A model generated the notes under the pieces. The model searched no databases. It saw nothing but the letters and a program-made list of their open reading frames with translations, and was not told the origin of the DNA. DNA of 64,000 bases, taken from Megaleporinus macrocephalus. Lineage: Eukaryota; Chordata; Actinopteri; Characiformes; Anostomidae. Within the stretch, counting starts at the first letter, position 1, and every line of letters begins with the position of its first letter. A program made the position numbers and the translations under genes. The stretch spans positions 39,856,120 through 39,920,119 of the forward strand of contig CM038719.1 in the NCBI GenBank assembly GCA_021613375.1. Reading direction: 5' to 3'. Below are positions 60,401 through 64,000 of this stretch, in pieces.

Positions 60401-63400
60401 GCTGGTCCTTTGCTAATCTTGTGTTGGTCATGTGCTGGTCCCTGTGCAAATCATGTGCGGATCATGTGCTGGTCCTGTGCTGGTCACGTGCTGGTCCTGT
60501 GCTGGTCACGTGCTGGTCATGTGTTGGTCACGTGCTGGTCAAGTGCTGGTCATGTGCTGATCATGTGCTGGTCATATGTTGGTCATGTGCTGATCATGTG
60601 CTGGTCATGTGCTACTCCTGCGCTGATCATGTGCTGAGCATGTGCTGATCACTGTGTTGGTCATGTGCTGGTTCATGTGCTGATCATGTGCTGGTCATGT
60701 GCTGGTCATGTGCTCATCACGTGCTGGTCATGTGCTGGTCATGTGTTGATCATGTGCTAGCCCTGTGCTGATCATGTGCTGGTCCTGTGCTGGTCCTGTG
60801 CTGGTCATGTACGGATCATGTGTTAGTCCTATGCTGGTCCTGCGCTGGTCCTTTCTGATCTTGTGTTGGTCATGTGCTGGTCCTGTGCAAATCATGTGCG
60901 GATCATGTGCTGGTCCTGTGTTGGTCAGGTGCTGGTCCGGTGCTGGTCATTTGCTGATCACGTATTAGTTCTGTGCTGGTTATGTGCTGATCATGTGCTA
61001 ATCATGTGCGCATCATGTGCTGGTCCTGTGCTGGTCCTGTGCTTGTCATGTGCTGATCATGTGCTGATCATGTGCTGATCCAGTGCTGGTCATGTGCTGG
61101 TCCTGTGCTGGTCCTATGCTGATCACGTGCTAATCACGTGCTGATCACATGTTGATCATGTGCTGGTCATGAGCTGATCATGTGTTGATCATGTGCTGAT
61201 CATGTGCTGGTCCTGTGCTGATCACGTGCTAATCACGTGCTGATCACGTGTTGATCATGTGCTGGTCATGTGCTGATCATGTGTTGATCATGTGCTGATC
61301 ATGTGCTGGTCCTGTGCTGGTCATGTGCTGATCATGTGCTGATCATGTGTTAGTCCTATGCTGGTTCTGCGTTGGTCCTTTGCTGATCATGTGTTGGTCA
61401 TGTGCTGGTCCTGTGCTAATCATGTGTGGATCATGTGCTGGTCCTGTGTTGGTCACGTGTTGGTCCTGTGCTGGTCATGTGCTAATCATGCGCTGGTCAT
61501 GTGCTGGTCCTTTGCTGATCATGTGCTGGTCCTGTGCTTGTCATGTGCTGATCATGTGCTGGTCATGTGCTGATCATGTGCTGGTCATGTGTTGGTCATG
61601 TATTGGTCATGTGTTGGTCATGTGCTGGTCCTGTGCTTGTCATGTGCTGGTCCTGTGCTAGCCCTGTGCTGATCATGTGCTGGTCCTGTGCTGGTCATGT
61701 GCTGATCATGTGTGAGTCCTATGCTGGTCCTGTGCTGATCCTGTGCAAATCATGTGCGGATCATGTGCTGGTCCTGTGTTGGTCACGTGCTGGTCCTGTG
61801 CTGGTCATGTGCTGATCACGTGTTTGTCCTGTGCTGGTCATGTGCTAATCATGTGCTGATCATGTGCTGGTCATGTGCTGATCACGTATTAGTTCTGTTC
61901 TGGTCGTGTGCTAATCATGTGCGCGTCATGTGCTTGTCATGTGCTGATCATGTGCTTTTCACTTGCTGGTCATGTGCTGATAATGTGTTGGTCATGTGCT
62001 GGTCCTGTGCTTGTCATGTGCTGGTCATGTGGTACTCATGTGCTGGTCCTGTGCTGGTCATGTGATAATCATGTGCTAGCCGTGTGCTGATCATGTGCTA
62101 GCCCTGTGCTGATCATGTGCTGGTCATGTGCTGGTCATGTGCTGGTCCTATGCTGGTCCTGTGCTGGTCCTGTGCTGGTCCTGTGCTGGTCCTGTGCTGG
62201 TAATGTGCTGATCATGTGTTAGTCCTATGCTGGTCCTGCGCTGGTCCTTTGCTAATCGTGTGTTGGTCATGTTCTGTTCCTGTGCAAATCATGTGCGGAT
62301 CATGTGCTGGTCCTGTGTTGGTCACGTGCTGGTCCTGTGCTGGTCATGTGCTGATCACGTATTAGTCCTGTGCTGGTCATGTGCTGGTCATGTGGTACTC
62401 ATGTGCTGGTCATGTGCTGGTCCTTTCCTGATCATGTGCGCGTCATGTGCTGGTCCTGTGCTTGTCATGTGCTGATCATGTGCTGATCATGTGCTGGTCA
62501 TGTGTTGGTCATGTGCTGGTCCTGTGCTAATCATATTTTGGTCATGTGCTGATCATGTTCTGGTCATGTGCTAGTCCTGTGCTGATCATGTGCTGATCAC
62601 GTGTTGGTCATGTGCGGTTAATTTGCTGATCAAGTGCTGGTCATGTGCTGGTCATGTGCTCATCACGTGCTGGTCATGTGCTGGTCATGTGTTGATCATG
62701 TGCTGGTCCTGTGCTGGTCCTGTGCTGGTCCTGTGCTGGTCATGTGCTGATCATGTGTTAGTCCTATGCTGGTCCTGCGCTGGTCCTTTCTGATCTTGTG
62801 TTGGTCATGTGCTGGTCCTGTGCAAATCATGTGCGGATCATGTGCTGGTCCTGTGTTGGTCACGTGCTGGTCCGGTGCTGGTCATGTGCTGATCACGTAT
62901 TAGTTCTGTGCTGGTCATGTGGTACTCATGTGATGGTCATGTGCTAATCCTGTGCGCGTCATGTGCTGGTCCTGTGCTGGTCCTGTGCTTGTCATGTGCT
63001 GATCATGTGCTGGTCATGTGTTGGTCCTGTGCTGGTCCTATGCTAATCATATTTTGGTCATGTGCTGATCATGCGCTGGTTATGTGCTAGTCCTGTGCTG
63101 ATCACGTGCTGATCACGTGTTGGTCATGTGCGGGTCATGTGCTGGTCATGTGCTGGTCATGTGCTGGTCATGTGCTCATGACGTGCTGGTCATGTGCTGA
63201 TCATGTGATGGTCCTGTGCTGGTCCTATGCTGGTCATGTGCTGATCATGTGTTAGTCCTATGCTGGTCCTGCGTTGGTCCTTTGCTGATCATGTGTTGGT
63301 CATGTGCTGGTCCTGTGCTAATCATGTGTGGATCATGTGCTGGTCCTGTGTTGGTCACATGTTAGTCCTGTGCTGGTCATGTTCTGGTCCTTTGCTGATC

Positions 63401-64000
63401 ATGTGCTAATCATGTGCGTGTCATGTGCTGGTCCTGTGCTGGTCCTGTGCTTGTCATGTGCTGGTCCTGTGCTTGTCATGTGCTGATCATGTGCGCGTCA
63501 TGTGCTGGTCATGTGTTGGTCATGTGCTGGTCCTGTGCTGGTCCTGTGCTTGTCATGTGCTGGTCATGTGCTAGCCCTGTGCTGATCATGTGCTGATCAT
63601 GTGCTGGTCCTGTGCTGGTCATGTGCTGATCATGTGTGAGTCCTATGCTGGGCCTGTGCTGGTCCTGTGCAAATCATGTGCGGATCATGTGCTGGTCCTG
63701 TGTTGGTCACGTGCTGGTCATGTGCTGATCACGTGTTAGTCCTGTGCTGGTCATGTGCTGGTCACGTGCTGGTCCTGTGCTGGTCATGTGCTGATCACGT
63801 ATTAGTTCTGTGCTGGTCATGTGCTAATCATGTGTGCGTCATGTGCTGGTCCTGTGCTAGACCTGTGCTGGTCCTGTGCTTGTCATGTGCTGATCATGTG
63901 CTGGTCATGTGTTGGTCATGTGCTGGTCCTATGCTAATCATATTTTGGTCATGTGCTGATCATGTGCTGGTCCTGTGCTGGTCCTGTGCTGGTCATGTGT
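48401..64000 (+). repeat. 11-bp satellite, distal domain (type B), open at the right edge
   Basis: Same 11-bp unit, but organised around a different module: gtgttagtcctatgctggtc, ctgcgctggtcctttctgat, gcaaatcatgtgcggatcat, ctggtcctgtgttggtcacg and gctgatcacgtattagttct. This recurs roughly every 400-590 bp about 30 times to the window's end. Islands of the type A module (gctctggtctttctgctgg) appear at about 54326-54442, 57840-57975 and 59988-60110. The repeat continues past base 64000, so the total array exceeds 23.5 kb. Confidence 0.98.

Overview
The window is vertebrate nuclear DNA, almost certainly from a ray-finned fish. Evidence: relics of at least two Tc1-type transposon families, tRNA-derived SINE copies with a recognisable Pol III B box, several fish-type MITE-like elements, retroelement 3' ends, and abundant di-, tri- and tetranucleotide microsatellites. 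One inverted-repeat element (near 35.3 and 36.5 kb) resembles one I remember from otophysan fish such as characins and catfish; that is memory, not a search. I find no protein-coding host gene, no rRNA or tRNA gene and no CRISPR. Every long open frame is explained by a simple repeat, a satellite or a dead transposase.

Layout. 0-7.4 kb: a 10-bp minisatellite entering from the left edge, an A/GAAA-rich tract, an LTR-like remnant, a truncated Tc1 copy, then a 165-bp array abutting a 53-bp array of about 29 units. 7.4-9.6 kb: low-repeat, GC-richer DNA. 9.6-11.3 kb: about 34 units of a ~51-bp repeat, most carrying a same-orientation CTCF-like core. 11.3-19.7 kb: SINE pieces, dispersed repeats, a 181/218-bp array and low-repeat islands. 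19.7-21 kb: a near full-length, frameshifted Tc1 element. 17.5-24 kb: an inverted pair of a ~780-bp dispersed element. 25-30 kb: a second Tc1-type relic, a retroelement end whose terminal bases run straight into a 20-bp satellite, a second 20-bp array without the element, and a 31-bp array. 31.5-38.9 kb: MITE-like elements, including a filled site whose empty counterpart lies 1.6 kb upstream, a third Tc1 copy, a second retroelement-to-satellite junction and a LINE-like 3' end. 39-40.4 kb: a low-repeat island between two copies of one repeat.

40.5 kb to the right edge is one enormous 11-bp satellite (units such as tgctggtcctg, tgctggtcatg, tgctgatcatg), more than 23.5 kb long, with higher-order structure. 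It produces all of the apparent Cys/Trp/Leu-rich reading frames there. Its unit junctions are E-box-like, and exact copies of the MITF M-box occur in it.

No operon or pathway is present. The scattered low-repeat, GC-richer islands with homeodomain-type AT cores are what a non-coding regulatory landscape beside a developmental gene can look like, but that is inference and needs cross-species alignment.
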